Notes: a model not told the origin generated them from the sequence alone. A DNA stretch of 64,000 bases from Bacteroides sp. 43_108 (GCA_001915545.1 MNQS01000009.1:40707-104706); one strand, 5' to 3'. Numbered from the stretch's first letter, positions 17,927 through 26,191 are shown. Numbers and translations are program-made.

Positions 17927-20723
17927 AATGAACCATTACATAGTGAGGCAGTGAGCGATACCACGTTTCGATGCGTCCCTGAGCATTTACTTCATATTGT
18001 GTGGACGAGAGTTGGTGAAGGATGTCAAATGCTTCAATGCGGGCTATCAGTTTTCCGTTCATGAAAGGCTGGGAGATAGAGGCATTCAGTACAAAGTCAT
18101 CCGTATTCAGTTCCGCACTTCCATAGCCACGGCGGGAATACATGTTTCCATCAACCGAAACCGTCGTTTTAAGTATGGGAATAGTGTAGCGGGCAGACAA
18201 TCCATATTTGAAGTCTGTGACATTCAGCTTCTCAAAGTCATACATCTTCCCCTCGCTGTGCCGCCATTTTATGTCACCCGTGGCACGTACATTCAGCGCA
18301 CCCTTGTTGTATTGTATATATGCGTTATCAGACAAAGTCAGGGTGTTGACTGCATTCAGCTGACTTTCGGTATCACCAGAGAGCATGACATGGTCTAGCC
18401 TGTGAGTGAAATTGCCGTCAAACTTGTTTTCCACAGTCCAATGTCTGTCGGCATCAAGAGTATAGAATATATTTGCACCCGCTTTGATATCGTATGTTCC
18501 GTGTATGTTTTCCGGGCGATAGGTATATACACCGGTGACCGGATTGAAACTGACGGATTGTGAAACGTTGTTGTGAACATAGTTATATCTCGCGTACAAG
18601 GTATAATTGTGTCCGGGAGCACGTAAATCTTTGTATTCCGCAAATATGGAGCTCTGAGCAAACCAAGGTTTCAGATTTGGATTTCCTAAACGAACTACCA
18701 AAGGAGTGGCGTCGTCACGGAAATCAATCTGATTTATCAGTGCCGAATTGGCTTCGTAATAGCTTATTCTGATATTGATTGGACGAAAATAATTTTTCTT
18801 CACGTAAAGGTTGATATCAAGCCACGGATTGAAACGTAATGTCTTGCGTGTAGCTAATGTATCAAGCTGTCCGCGCTGATAGTGCAGACTTTCATACGCA
18901 GGTTTCAGCTCCAGATAAAAGTGCAGGAGATTCACATCCATTTTTGGCATCTTGTTCGTGGATGGAAGAATCTGGCTGCGCGAATAATGCAGTCTTATAT
19001 AGCCGCCGAGACTCTGCAGTTCGCTGTCGTACGAGTTTGCACGGTCGGTGACGGCCTGAAGCATATCTATTTGCGAAGGAAGCATAAGCGTGTCAGGATG
19101 ATACAACCAGTCGTGCGTCTTTTCCCGGCTATACGACGGAGAGACTTCAATGTCCATGAAGTTCATACGCCTGGAGAGTGCATACCAGATGGGAGTCCTT
19201 ACTGCGACTTTGTGCATTGAATAGTCATTGGAGTTATACGAATCAACCGACGACGGATTTACAAAATCCTTGACATGAAAACGTTGTGCATGCTGGTTCT
19301 CATCAGACGTGTAGTCAAAATGAGTGGTAAAACGGAAATACTGATTCCAAATTCCTACCTTTTTCAATGTCGGCGCTATCTGTGCATATACTTTGGCCGC
19401 CCACGTCTTTCCATCGTTGAAACCGCTGTTGCGCTGACGGGTGGTAAGGGTGTCTACATATTGCTCTGTAAGCATCGAAGAATTTCCGCTGTACGACTTG
19501 TAGTTCAGGGCAGCTTCGCTCTCGAACAAGAATTTTTTTGGTTTGATATATTTGAAGCGGTTTCCTATTTTCAGCAGGTTTTCCTTTGTCAACGAGTTTT
19601 GATGTATTGTCTGCAACGGATTTTCCGGCAGGAAAAGTTCGCTGTGCTTCATCATCTCACCCTTATTACGTGTGGAAGTGAAGTCCACGCACAAGTTCTC
19701 CTGCACATTCTTGTCCGTCGTCTGATAATCTATTTCCGTAGCCACGCTGTGTGTGGTCAGCATCGACTTGGGTACAGCGCCGGGAGTCCAATGATCCGTA
19801 CTGCCAATGTGGCGGCTCTCATTCACGTTATTCGAGTTTGCCGAAAACGTGCAGCGCGTGTTTTTGGTAAAGCTGAGCAGAAATGCACGACCCAGCCAGC
19901 GTCCTTCCGTGCCTCCGGCCGCCTCCACGTTGGCTATGTAGCCTCTTTGGTACTCAGGTTTCAGATTCACGTCCATGACAAACTTTTTCTTCTCAAGCTG
20001 TGCATCGGCGGCGCGATTAAGGTCGGTTTCCTGTTCATAGACTTTCACGTTTTTCACCGTATAGTAAGGTAGGTTCTCCAGCATGACTTTTGAGTTTCCG
20101 CGCATGAACGAACGCGATCCGAGCTGCAGCTCATCAATTTTACGATTGTTTACGAATATCTCACCGTCGTTGTTCATCGTTACACCAGGCATCTGGCGTA
20201 TGAGGTCATCGAGCATCGACCCGTCGGGCAGTTTGAACGCCGTGGCGTCATAGACGAGAGTATCGCCCTTGTAGAACATCTTCACCTTCGTTGCTGTCAC
20301 CGTTACCTCATCCAAATCTACTTGACGTACTCTGCGCAATTCAAGCGGATCATCCATCATCCAAAATCCATCATTGTTTCCGTCAATAGAAAGAGATTGA
20401 TACCCGTCCTCATAGCCGTAGAGCCGTGCCCGAATCAGATAATTGCATGTCTTTCTTTCCATTTTTATTGAAAATTCAGCTTTTCTTATCGTCCCGTCTT
20501 CATTGTATTTATTCCTGATGGGGATAGAGTCGATGACTACAGTGCTGTCGGCCGCCAAAAGAAGCGACACCTTGGCTTCGGGCAACGGATATTTCAGGAA
20601 GGCATCCTGCACATTGCCGATAATAAAACTTTGCGAGAAGGCATTTAATACAATGCCCAACACGAAGAATAGCGTGGTAATTCTCTTGACTTCACTTTGT
20701 GGGATATTTCTGTCCATTTGCAT
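17925..20723 (-). CDS. TonB-plug outer-membrane beta-barrel protein, paralogue A (C-terminally truncated)
   Basis: A 932-residue outer-membrane protein. After an N-terminal signal segment (LFFVLGIVLNAFSQ) comes a carboxypeptidase-regulatory-like beta-sandwich (about 30-130), a TonB-receptor plug (KVKMFYKGDTLVYDATAF, then LIRQMPGVTMN and IFVNNRKIDEL, about 150-215) and a long barrel of the OMP_b-brl_3 type. It is not a SusC: no SusD follows and the usual SusC plug signature is absent. Compared with the paralogue at 20975-23836, a 19-bp deletion just inside the 3' end creates a TAG after HYVMVH and removes the final 16 residues, including the last aromatic beta-strand (LVYHW) expected to carry the barrel-assembly signal. 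It may therefore fold poorly. A sigma54-like promoter lies upstream. Confidence 0.8.
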   Translation of the reverse strand: MQMDRNIPQSEVKRITTLFFVLGIVLNAFSQSFIIGNVQDAFLKYPLPEAKVSLLLAADSTVVIDSIPIRNKYNEDGTIRKAEFSIKMERKTCNYLIRARLYGYEDGYQSLSIDGNNDGFWMMDDPLELRRVRQVDLDEVTVTATKVKMFYKGDTLVYDATAFKLPDGSMLDDLIRQMPGVTMNNDGEIFVNNRKIDELQLGSRSFMRGNSKVMLENLPYYTVKNVKVYEQETDLNRAADAQLEKKKFVMDVNLKPEYQRGYIANVEAAGGTEGRWLGRAFLLSFTKNTRCTFSANSNNVNESRHIGSTDHWTPGAVPKSMLTTHSVATEIDYQTTDKNVQENLCVDFTSTRNKGEMMKHSELFLPENPLQTIHQNSLTKENLLKIGNRFKYIKPKKFLFESEAALNYKSYSGNSSMLTEQYVDTLTTRQRNSGFNDGKTWAAKVYAQIAPTLKKVGIWNQYFRFTTHFDYTSDENQHAQRFHVKDFVNPSSVDSYNSNDYSMHKVAVRTPIWYALSRRMNFMDIEVSPSYSREKTHDWLYHPDTLMLPSQIDMLQAVTDRANSYDSELQSLGGYIRLHYSRSQILPSTNKMPKMDVNLLHFYLELKPAYESLHYQRGQLDTLATRKTLRFNPWLDINLYVKKNYFRPINIRISYYEANSALINQIDFRDDATPLVVRLGNPNLKPWFAQSSIFAEYKDLRAPGHNYTLYARYNYVHNNVSQSVSFNPVTGVYTYRPENIHGTYDIKAGANIFYTLDADRHWTVENKFDGNFTHRLDHVMLSGDTESQLNAVNTLTLSDNAYIQYNKGALNVRATGDIKWRHSEGKMYDFEKLNVTDFKYGLSARYTIPILKTTVSVDGNMYSRRGYGSAELNTDDFVLNASISQPFMNGKLIARIEAFDILHQLSSTQYEVNAQGRIETWYRSLPHYVMVH

Positions 20724-20751
20724 TTAATAAAATATTCTATATTTCATAAAA

Positions 20752-20767
20752 AACAAAATCCATGCCA
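20752..20767 (-). promoter_or_regulatory. Sigma54-like -24/-12 promoter for OMP paralogue A
   Basis: On the minus strand it reads TGGCAT-N5-TTGTT, with GG and GT separated by 10 nt, close to the sigma54 consensus TGGCAC-N5-TTGCA. The predicted start of transcription is about 20742, leaving a leader of some 18 nt before the ATG at 20723. No sigma70-type TAnnTTTG box was found in this gap. Confidence 0.4.
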
Positions 20768-20810
20768 AAAACCTATATCGTTAACTATCAATTATATACA
20801 AATTCAGTTA

Positions 20811-20828
20811 GTGTCCAAAAGTGGACAC
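20811..20828. promoter_or_regulatory. Palindrome GTGTCC-N6-GGACAC, candidate enhancer-binding site
   Basis: A perfect 6-bp inverted repeat with a 6-bp spacer centred about 77 bp upstream of the predicted sigma54 start, the usual distance for an NtrC-type activator site. The pairing of the two elements is the support; the activator is not in the window. Confidence 0.45.
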
Positions 20829-20894
20829 AGTGTTCGTTTACGTGCACGAAAAAGAACCCATCTATTGTTCAGCAACGGCAGAAATCCGACGGAA

Positions 20895-21005
20895 TAGGGC
20901 TGACCTCGCAAATGAAGCCAGCCCTATTTCTTACTTTCAAAAAAATCTCATCGGACAGAAATAATTTTATATCCTCAATGTATATGTTTTAACCTATTCA
21001 TGTCT
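20895..21005. repeat. Direct repeat copy B, at the 3' end of the second OMP paralogue
   Basis: Near-identical to 17817-17926. Here the segment includes the last ten codons and stop of paralogue B plus about 80 bp of downstream DNA, and contains a perfect 7-bp hairpin (AGGGCTG...CAGCCCT, 20895-20924). It divides the two tandem OMP genes. Confidence 0.85.
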
Positions 21006-23836
21006 TTGTTCCAATGGTATACCAAATGAACCATTACATAGTGAGGCAGTGAGCGGTACCACGTTTCGGTGTGTCCCTGAGCGTTCACTTCATATCGTGT
21101 TGACGAAAGCTGGTGCAGGAGGTCGAATGCCTCGACGCGTGCAATGAGCTTTCCCTTGAAGAGCGGCTGGCTGATGGAGGCATTCATGACGAAGTCGTCA
21201 CTGTTCAGTTCACCGCTGCTGTATCCCCTGCGCGAGTACATGTTTCCGTCGATGGAGATGGTCGTGTTCAGTACAGGGATAGTGTAACGTGCGGAAAGTC
21301 CGTACTGGAAGTCAAAGGCGTCAAGCTTATCAAAGTCGTACATCCTTCCCTCACTGTGGCGCCAGCGGATGTCGCCGGTGGCACGTACATTCAGCGCACC
21401 CTTGTTGTATTGTATGTATGCACCGTCGTGCAGAGTCAGTGTGTTGACAACGTTTTTCTCGCTCTCCGTCATACCCGTGAGCATGGCGTAGTCAACATTG
21501 TGATTCAGTGTGGCATCGGCATTTGTCTGCCACATCCAATAACGGTTCCTGTCTATGGCGCGCGATATGTCGAACTTTGCTTTCAGCATGTATGCTCCCC
21601 TCACATTCACTGGTTTGTAGGTATATACTCCGGTTTCTGCGTTGTAGCTCACCGACTGGGCTGTCTGCCGGTGGTAGAAGTCAGCAGATGCTCCCGCATG
21701 CCATTGCTGCTGGTTTTTGCCTTTCTTGTTGTAGAAGTCCATGCCGAAATTGGATGTGATGAAGCCTTTCAGATCAGGATTTCCCAACTTTATGATGAGC
21801 GGCTGGCTGTCATCGCGATAGGTGATACGGTCGGAGAGCATGGCACCTCTTTGGTTGAAAGAGGCATGCGCCCTGAAATCAAGTTTGCCGTCGTCTGATA
21901 CATCCCTGAAAGATGCCGACGCATTGACGAACAACGTGTTTTGTCTTGCGAGAGTATCAAGTGCGCCTCGTTGATAGTCGAGCGATTCATGGCGTATGGG
22001 AACGTTGACTCCCACAGACCAGCGCTGATATTCGATGGTTAACGGGCTGTTGGGCATTGATTTGTATTGTCCTTTGCCGGAGAATGAGATGCTGACCATG
22101 TTCTCTGTTACGTTCGTTCTGCTGTCGTATGAATTGTTGAAGTCAGTGACGGCGCTCAACGCGTCTATCTGCGAAGCCAGCACAAGCGTATCCGGATGGT
22201 ACAGATAGTCGTGGGTTTCAGTATTGTACAAGAACAGTCTTTCGCCAAGTTTCATGTCCACGCCTTTGAACAGTTTCATGTTGAAATCCGCAGACGCCAA
22301 CCCCGATGTTGTGCGGTTGCTGATGTCATCCGCATTGTGCTGTACCGTCTGCTGATTGTTCACATATTGCGTCGTGTTGTATCTTTGGGCCGATTCGAAA
22401 TCGTTTCCAGTGTGTTCCGCCTTGACATATAGATTAAGATACTTCTGATTTTTGCCGATGTTGAATACACCCGAAGCCTCAATGTTCCCGTTCCAAGCCT
22501 TTCCTTCGCCGAAGCCGCGTGTGCGCTGCGATGCCGTCAAGGTGTCTGTCCACTGGTCAAACATCGAATTGAATCTGTTGTTGGTCTTGGAATAATTGAA
22601 TTCAGGCGTAACACGTAGATAAAACGGTTTGGTCAGCATAAACTCATCGCGTACTTCCCATCGGCGGTTTCCTGAACTGTTGAAACTTTCTGTCTGCGAT
22701 ACCGGTGTAACCCCTTCCAGGAATTGTTCGTACCGGCTTCGCGACTCGCAGACATCCGTAGTCGACGTGTAAGAAGCGGTCAGAGTGTTCTTCACTATAC
22801 CATCTTTACCGTGGTAGTCAATCTCTCCCGCCACGCTTCTGGTCGTGAGCATATTCTTCGGCATCGTGGCAGGAGTCCAATTGCCCGATTCGCCGATATG
22901 GCGCGACTCGTTCACGTTGTTGAGGTTCCCCAGCAGCGTGAACCTCCAATGGTCGGTAAACCCAAGAAGGAATGCCCTGGCAAGCCACCTGTCTTTCGTC
23001 CCCAAAGCACCCTCCACATTGGCAATGTAGCCGCGGTTGTATTCCTGCTTCAGGTTCACGTCCATCACGTACGACTTGCCGCCAACGTCATAGCCGAGCG
23101 CCCTGCTCATGTCGCTCTGGCGGTCATACACCTTTATGTCCTTCACTGTGTAGTAGGGCAGGTTCTCAAGCATCACCTTCCGATTGCCCTTGAAGAACGA
23201 GCGCGAGTTGAGCATCAGCTCGTCTACCTTCCTGCCGTTCACGAATATCTCTCCCGCATCGTTCATCGTCACGCCCGGCATCTGACGTATCAGCGCATCG
23301 AGCATGGAACCCTGCGGCATCTTGAAGGCAGTGGCGTCATAGACGAGGGTGTCGCCCTTGTAGAACATCTTCACCTTGGTAGCCTTCACAACAACCTCAT
23401 CCAGCGCTTTTTCCAGCATGCGCCGCATCTTGATTGCGGGAAGATTCAGATTCTTTCCCTTGTCAGTGACCGTAAATGGCATCCACACATCGCCGTAGCC
23501 CCCCTTCACGGCACGTATGAAGTAGGTTCTGTTTTCCTGCGGCGCAAACGACGTTTGGTATTGATACGCCGTAAGATTGCCGTGCCTGTCCATGTAGGAA
23601 GTGCAGTACAGCGAGTCCTTAATCATCGTGCTGTCGCTTTCGTGTAGCGACAGATGCACGTCGCCCAATGCGGTGCCGAGAAATTCATCCTCAACACTGC
23701 CCGAAACTGTTACGTTCTGGGCGAATGATGATTCTGCAGTACACAGCAATAGAGACAATAAGACATAAAATTTGATTGTTGCCTTCCATGAAAGGCATAG
23801 TAAAGAATTCAAGACGAATCTTTTGTGCTTATTCAT
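20975..23836 (-). CDS. TonB-plug outer-membrane beta-barrel protein, paralogue B (complete)
   Basis: A 953-residue homologue of the neighbouring OMP. The signal peptide (YVLLSLLLCTAESSFA-Q) is preceded by an unusual ~20-residue extension. Domain order is the same: beta-sandwich (about 42-135), plug (KVKMFYKGDTLVYDATAFK, LIRQMPGVTMN, IFVNGRKVDEL) and a large barrel ending HLVYHW plus a short charged tail. Identity to paralogue A is strong in the plug and the last ~150 residues and weaker between. Genes of this class are probable TonB-dependent importers or surface proteins of unknown ligand. A 31-codon ORF ends 9 nt upstream. Arrangement and shared 3' flanks show a tandem duplication. Confidence 0.82.
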   Translation of the reverse strand: MNKHKRFVLNSLLCLSWKATIKFYVLLSLLLCTAESSFAQNVTVSGSVEDEFLGTALGDVHLSLHESDSTMIKDSLYCTSYMDRHGNLTAYQYQTSFAPQENRTYFIRAVKGGYGDVWMPFTVTDKGKNLNLPAIKMRRMLEKALDEVVVKATKVKMFYKGDTLVYDATAFKMPQGSMLDALIRQMPGVTMNDAGEIFVNGRKVDELMLNSRSFFKGNRKVMLENLPYYTVKDIKVYDRQSDMSRALGYDVGGKSYVMDVNLKQEYNRGYIANVEGALGTKDRWLARAFLLGFTDHWRFTLLGNLNNVNESRHIGESGNWTPATMPKNMLTTRSVAGEIDYHGKDGIVKNTLTASYTSTTDVCESRSRYEQFLEGVTPVSQTESFNSSGNRRWEVRDEFMLTKPFYLRVTPEFNYSKTNNRFNSMFDQWTDTLTASQRTRGFGEGKAWNGNIEASGVFNIGKNQKYLNLYVKAEHTGNDFESAQRYNTTQYVNNQQTVQHNADDISNRTTSGLASADFNMKLFKGVDMKLGERLFLYNTETHDYLYHPDTLVLASQIDALSAVTDFNNSYDSRTNVTENMVSISFSGKGQYKSMPNSPLTIEYQRWSVGVNVPIRHESLDYQRGALDTLARQNTLFVNASASFRDVSDDGKLDFRAHASFNQRGAMLSDRITYRDDSQPLIIKLGNPDLKGFITSNFGMDFYNKKGKNQQQWHAGASADFYHRQTAQSVSYNAETGVYTYKPVNVRGAYMLKAKFDISRAIDRNRYWMWQTNADATLNHNVDYAMLTGMTESEKNVVNTLTLHDGAYIQYNKGALNVRATGDIRWRHSEGRMYDFDKLDAFDFQYGLSARYTIPVLNTTISIDGNMYSRRGYSSGELNSDDFVMNASISQPLFKGKLIARVEAFDLLHQLSSTRYEVNAQGHTETWYRSLPHYVMVHLVYHWNKDMNRLKHIH

Positions 23837-23845
23837 AATATAAAT

Positions 23846-23941
23846 TTATTTATCGGTTTTACAATTACGCAATCTTCTTTGCAGTTCTCGAGCCAACTCC
23901 CCAACGGGCATAGCGTTTCGGTCATTGATGTCTTGTGGCAT
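23846..23941 (-). CDS. Possible small ORF (31 aa) upstream of OMP paralogue B
   Basis: An ATG at 23941 opens 31 codons ending at TAA 23846, 9 nt before the OMP start and in the same direction. The product is highly charged and helical in character (GELARELQRRLRN). It is preceded by the purine-rich GGGAGGGG. It could be a leader peptide coupled to OMP translation, or a chance frame; nothing is recognised. Confidence 0.3.
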   Translation of the reverse strand: MPQDINDRNAMPVGELARELQRRLRNCKTDK

Positions 23942-23987
23942 ATTTTCCCCTCCCTATGCCAGGTCTTTTATCTTTTCAATTGTAATT

Positions 23988-24005
23988 ATACAATAATTGT
24001 TGTAT
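23988..24005. promoter_or_regulatory. Inverted repeat ATACAA-N6-TTGTAT
   Basis: A perfect 6-bp inverted repeat (7 bp with the flanking T/A pair), about 150 bp upstream of OMP paralogue B. Its position suggests an operator for the minus-strand gene; no other evidence. Confidence 0.3.
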
Positions 24006-24419
24006 ATAACAAAAAAAAGAAAAAAGAATGTTTTTAGCCGATTTTACATAAACACCATATTTCCTGCTTATTTATGAGTTGTTGATTAAAATATAATTTG
24101 GCTAAAGAAAGAAGGTTAAAGTTAACAATAATGACCCGCAATCATCATGTATCTTTGTTCAGCATTTGTTTGTAGCTCAATACTATAAAGTATAAATGCC
24201 ACAAAAGCATTGCCTCAAACCTTGCTGACTTTATCAAATCAGTGCAATATTAAGTTAATCGAATAAGACATGCAAATTCACATTACATATTAAAAACAAT
24301 ATAAATCTGTCGTTCAATATGTTACACAAGGTAAATTACTAAAAATGTAATATGCAAAGCTATGAAAAGAGCGGTTTCATACGTAGTTTTCAATAAAAGA
24401 TAGACAAGCAAAACAAAAA

Positions 24420-24476
24420 TTGCGAGCGCTCACAGTGTAAATTACGAGGGCTCGTAAGAAACATTGCGGGCGCTCA
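24420..24476. repeat. 22-bp-periodic triplet of GAGCGCTC-like palindromes (locus 1)
   Basis: Three 8-mers, GAGCGCTC (24424), GAGGGCTC (24446) and GGGCGCTC (24468), start exactly 22 bp apart, each preceded by ATTGC or ATTAC. The same order and the same spacing recur at 62147-62198. The spacing equals about two helical turns, which would put the sites on one face of the DNA. Confidence 0.8.
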
Positions 24477-24557
24477 AAAAAGTCTTTTCACAGTACCAGA
24501 AGTGCGCGCAGGTATGAAAGAAGTGCAAGAAGCAGTGGGTATAAACCATTATATGAA

Positions 24558-24600
24558 ACTCAAAAAAATTGCGCTCCGCTTCTACGACTCAAAAAATTGC
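24558..24600. repeat. Direct repeat ACTCAAAAAAATTGC / ACTCAAAAAATTGC
   Basis: Two copies (24558-24572 and 24587-24600), 29 bp apart, directly abut the -7 box of the 5'-nucleotidase gene. Possibly a regulator site or UP-type element; function inferred from position only. Confidence 0.45.
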
Positions 24601-24601
24601 A

Positions 24602-24609
24602 TACTTTTG
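24602..24609 (+). promoter_or_regulatory. -7 box TACTTTTG of the 5'-nucleotidase gene
   Basis: A full TAnnTTTG match 28 nt before a GTG codon (24637) that opens into a signal peptide. It implies that upstream in-frame ATGs (24502 onward) are not transcribed from this promoter and decides the start. Confidence 0.55.
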
Positions 24610-24636
24610 CAGACAAACAGAAAAAGGCTCATAAAT

Positions 24637-26079
24637 GTGAAGGTACTTTCATTTATTTTGATGGCAATGCTGTCTTTGCAGACAGCCGTATATGCACAGC
24701 CTAGGGAGGTGCACATTCTGTCGGTTAACGACATGCATGCCGAAATAGGAAGATTTCCGCAGCTTGTATCTATTGCCGACAGCCTGCGCAGGCTTTACCC
24801 AGAGATGCTGGTGCTTTCTGCCGGCGACAACCGGACTGGCAACCCTGCAAGCGACATGCACGCCGAACCGTCGCGTCCGCTTGTGGAACTGATGAACAGG
24901 GTGGGCTTCGACTACTCGGCCGTAGGCAACCATGAGTTTGACGGCGGAATAGAGAATTTCCGCAACGTTGTGAATTCGTCAAACAACCGTTACCTGTGTG
25001 CGAACGTCCATATTCCCGACTCAATGCGCCTGCACGTAGAGCCTTTTGCTGTGACGGAGCGTGGCGGGGTGCGCATAGGCATATTGGGCCTCACACAAAC
25101 AAACGAGGAGACCGGACGCCCCGACGCGGCGCCGAGGCTGTTTCGGGATGTCTCGTTCAGCAAGGCGACTGATGCGGCAATGAAGTATGCATGGATAGAC
25201 AGCGTGTGCGATGTTTTCATTCTGCTCACACATTTAGGAGTGGACGAAGACAGGCAGCTGGCCGGACGCCTGCCGTGCATAGACCTTATCGTGGGGGGTC
25301 ACAGCCACACGAAGCTCGACCCGTGCCTGATGGAAAACGGAGTTATGATTACCCAGACGGAACGTTTGCTGAAATATGCTACATTCACGACTCTGATTGT
25401 GGACAGCGGAAGAGTGGTCAGCCGCAAGGCCGAACTCATCGATGTGGCCGGATATCCAGCGAAGAATGAAGCTGTACAGGCTCTCGTCGACTCCTTCCGC
25501 AACGACTCATCACTCTCGCGCGTGCTGACCTATGCCGACGGCGGATTTGAGACAAAGGAAGAACTGGGATGCCTCATGGCCGATGCACTTCGCTCGGAGT
25601 TCGAGGCGGACATAGCCGTGCAGAACAGCGGAGGTGTGCGCCTTGAAAGCAAGCAGGAGGGGGACTTCACGGTGAATGACGTATATATGCTCGACCCGTT
25701 CGGGAATGAAGTGTATGAGTGTTCCCTTACTGGCGAGGAAGTAATCAGGATGCTTGGCGCCATCTGCCGGGCAGACGGTTATGGGCCTGCATACGTGTCG
25801 GGCATAAACTACAGCATACGGCTTGGCAAGGACCATAAAGACGTAAAAGACATAAGAGCGACGCTGCCCGACGGCAGAACAATCGACCGCGGACAGACAT
25901 ATAAGGTAATGATGAGTTCGTACGTTGCGTCGGTTACCGGATATGACAGAAAGGATGCGGGGCGCAATCTTTTCATACAGACGACGGACGTATTGATGAA
26001 TTTTCTGAAGCGCCACAGCTCCATCAGTTACAGAGGCCGCAGGTGCGTAACAATAGTTCAGGACAACACGGCAGAGTAA
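24637..26079 (+). CDS. Secreted 5'-nucleotidase / UshA-type metallophosphatase
   Basis: A 480-residue periplasmic phosphohydrolase, starting at GTG 24637 where a -7 box and a signal peptide (VKVLSFILMAMLSLQTAVYA-Q) agree. The N-terminal metallophosphatase domain shows the metal-binding blocks SVNDMHAE, SAGDNRTGNP, GNHEFDGG, LLTHLG and GGHSHTK; the C-terminal 5'-nucleotidase domain has NSGGVRLE and the VNDVYMLDPFGNEVYECSLTG segment. Residues 1-20 are the export signal and the two domains split near residue 300. It would dephosphorylate extracellular nucleotides to nucleosides, giving phosphate and purines. In the first block the usual Asp-x-His is present as DMH. The gene is visibly GC-richer than those at 32-60 kb. 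Monocistronic. Confidence 0.87.
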   Translation: MKVLSFILMAMLSLQTAVYAQPREVHILSVNDMHAEIGRFPQLVSIADSLRRLYPEMLVLSAGDNRTGNPASDMHAEPSRPLVELMNRVGFDYSAVGNHEFDGGIENFRNVVNSSNNRYLCANVHIPDSMRLHVEPFAVTERGGVRIGILGLTQTNEETGRPDAAPRLFRDVSFSKATDAAMKYAWIDSVCDVFILLTHLGVDEDRQLAGRLPCIDLIVGGHSHTKLDPCLMENGVMITQTERLLKYATFTTLIVDSGRVVSRKAELIDVAGYPAKNEAVQALVDSFRNDSSLSRVLTYADGGFETKEELGCLMADALRSEFEADIAVQNSGGVRLESKQEGDFTVNDVYMLDPFGNEVYECSLTGEEVIRMLGAICRADGYGPAYVSGINYSIRLGKDHKDVKDIRATLPDGRTIDRGQTYKVMMSSYVASVTGYDRKDAGRNLFIQTTDVLMNFLKRHSSISYRGRRCVTIVQDNTAE

Positions 26080-26183
26080 AGTTTACTTTGCAAAAAGGTG
26101 CATAATGGGCCCTATGACAATTCAAGAACACGGTGCCGCTGCATTTTTTTGCAATCATTATGCATACCTATCGGTTAAAATAT

Positions 26184-26191
26184 TATTTTTG
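26184..26191 (+). promoter_or_regulatory. -7 box TATTTTTG upstream of the RND operon
   Basis: Full TAnnTTTG match in the 259-bp gap before the adaptor gene, implying a leader of about 140 nt. No TTG at the expected -33 position. Confidence 0.35.

Larger units (their letters stand above)
23942..24636. other. Long divergent intergenic region
   Basis: About 700 bp between the OMP operon and the 5'-nucleotidase gene. It holds an ATACAA palindrome, an orphan plus-strand TATCTTTG box (24150-24157), the 22-bp-periodic triplet repeat (24420-24476), a 14-15-bp direct repeat (24558-24600) and the nucleotidase promoter (24602-24609). The open frame from 24502 to 24636 is judged to be untranslated. Confidence 0.5.

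Noticed and set aside
22724..23647. Long plus-strand open frame (307 codons) inside OMP paralogue B
   Set aside because: Fully antisense to a gene with clear domains, His/Val/Arg-rich composition, no start context or family; shadow frame. The same holds for 19275-20072 and 21113-21898.
17925..23836. SusC-type receptors for the CAZyme cluster
   Set aside because: They run opposite to the cluster, no SusD follows, and the plug and barrel are of the OMP_b-brl_3 class, not SusC.
24420..24476. CRISPR array
   Set aside because: Only three units, with an 8-bp conserved core and 14-bp gaps; far too short for repeats or spacers and no cas genes nearby.
26099..26164. Hairpin of TGCATAATG and CATTATGCA before the RND operon
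   Set aside because: The arms are about 50 bp apart and compete with a second overlapping TGCAAAAA/TTTTTGCA pair; no T-tract, so not called as a terminator or riboswitch.
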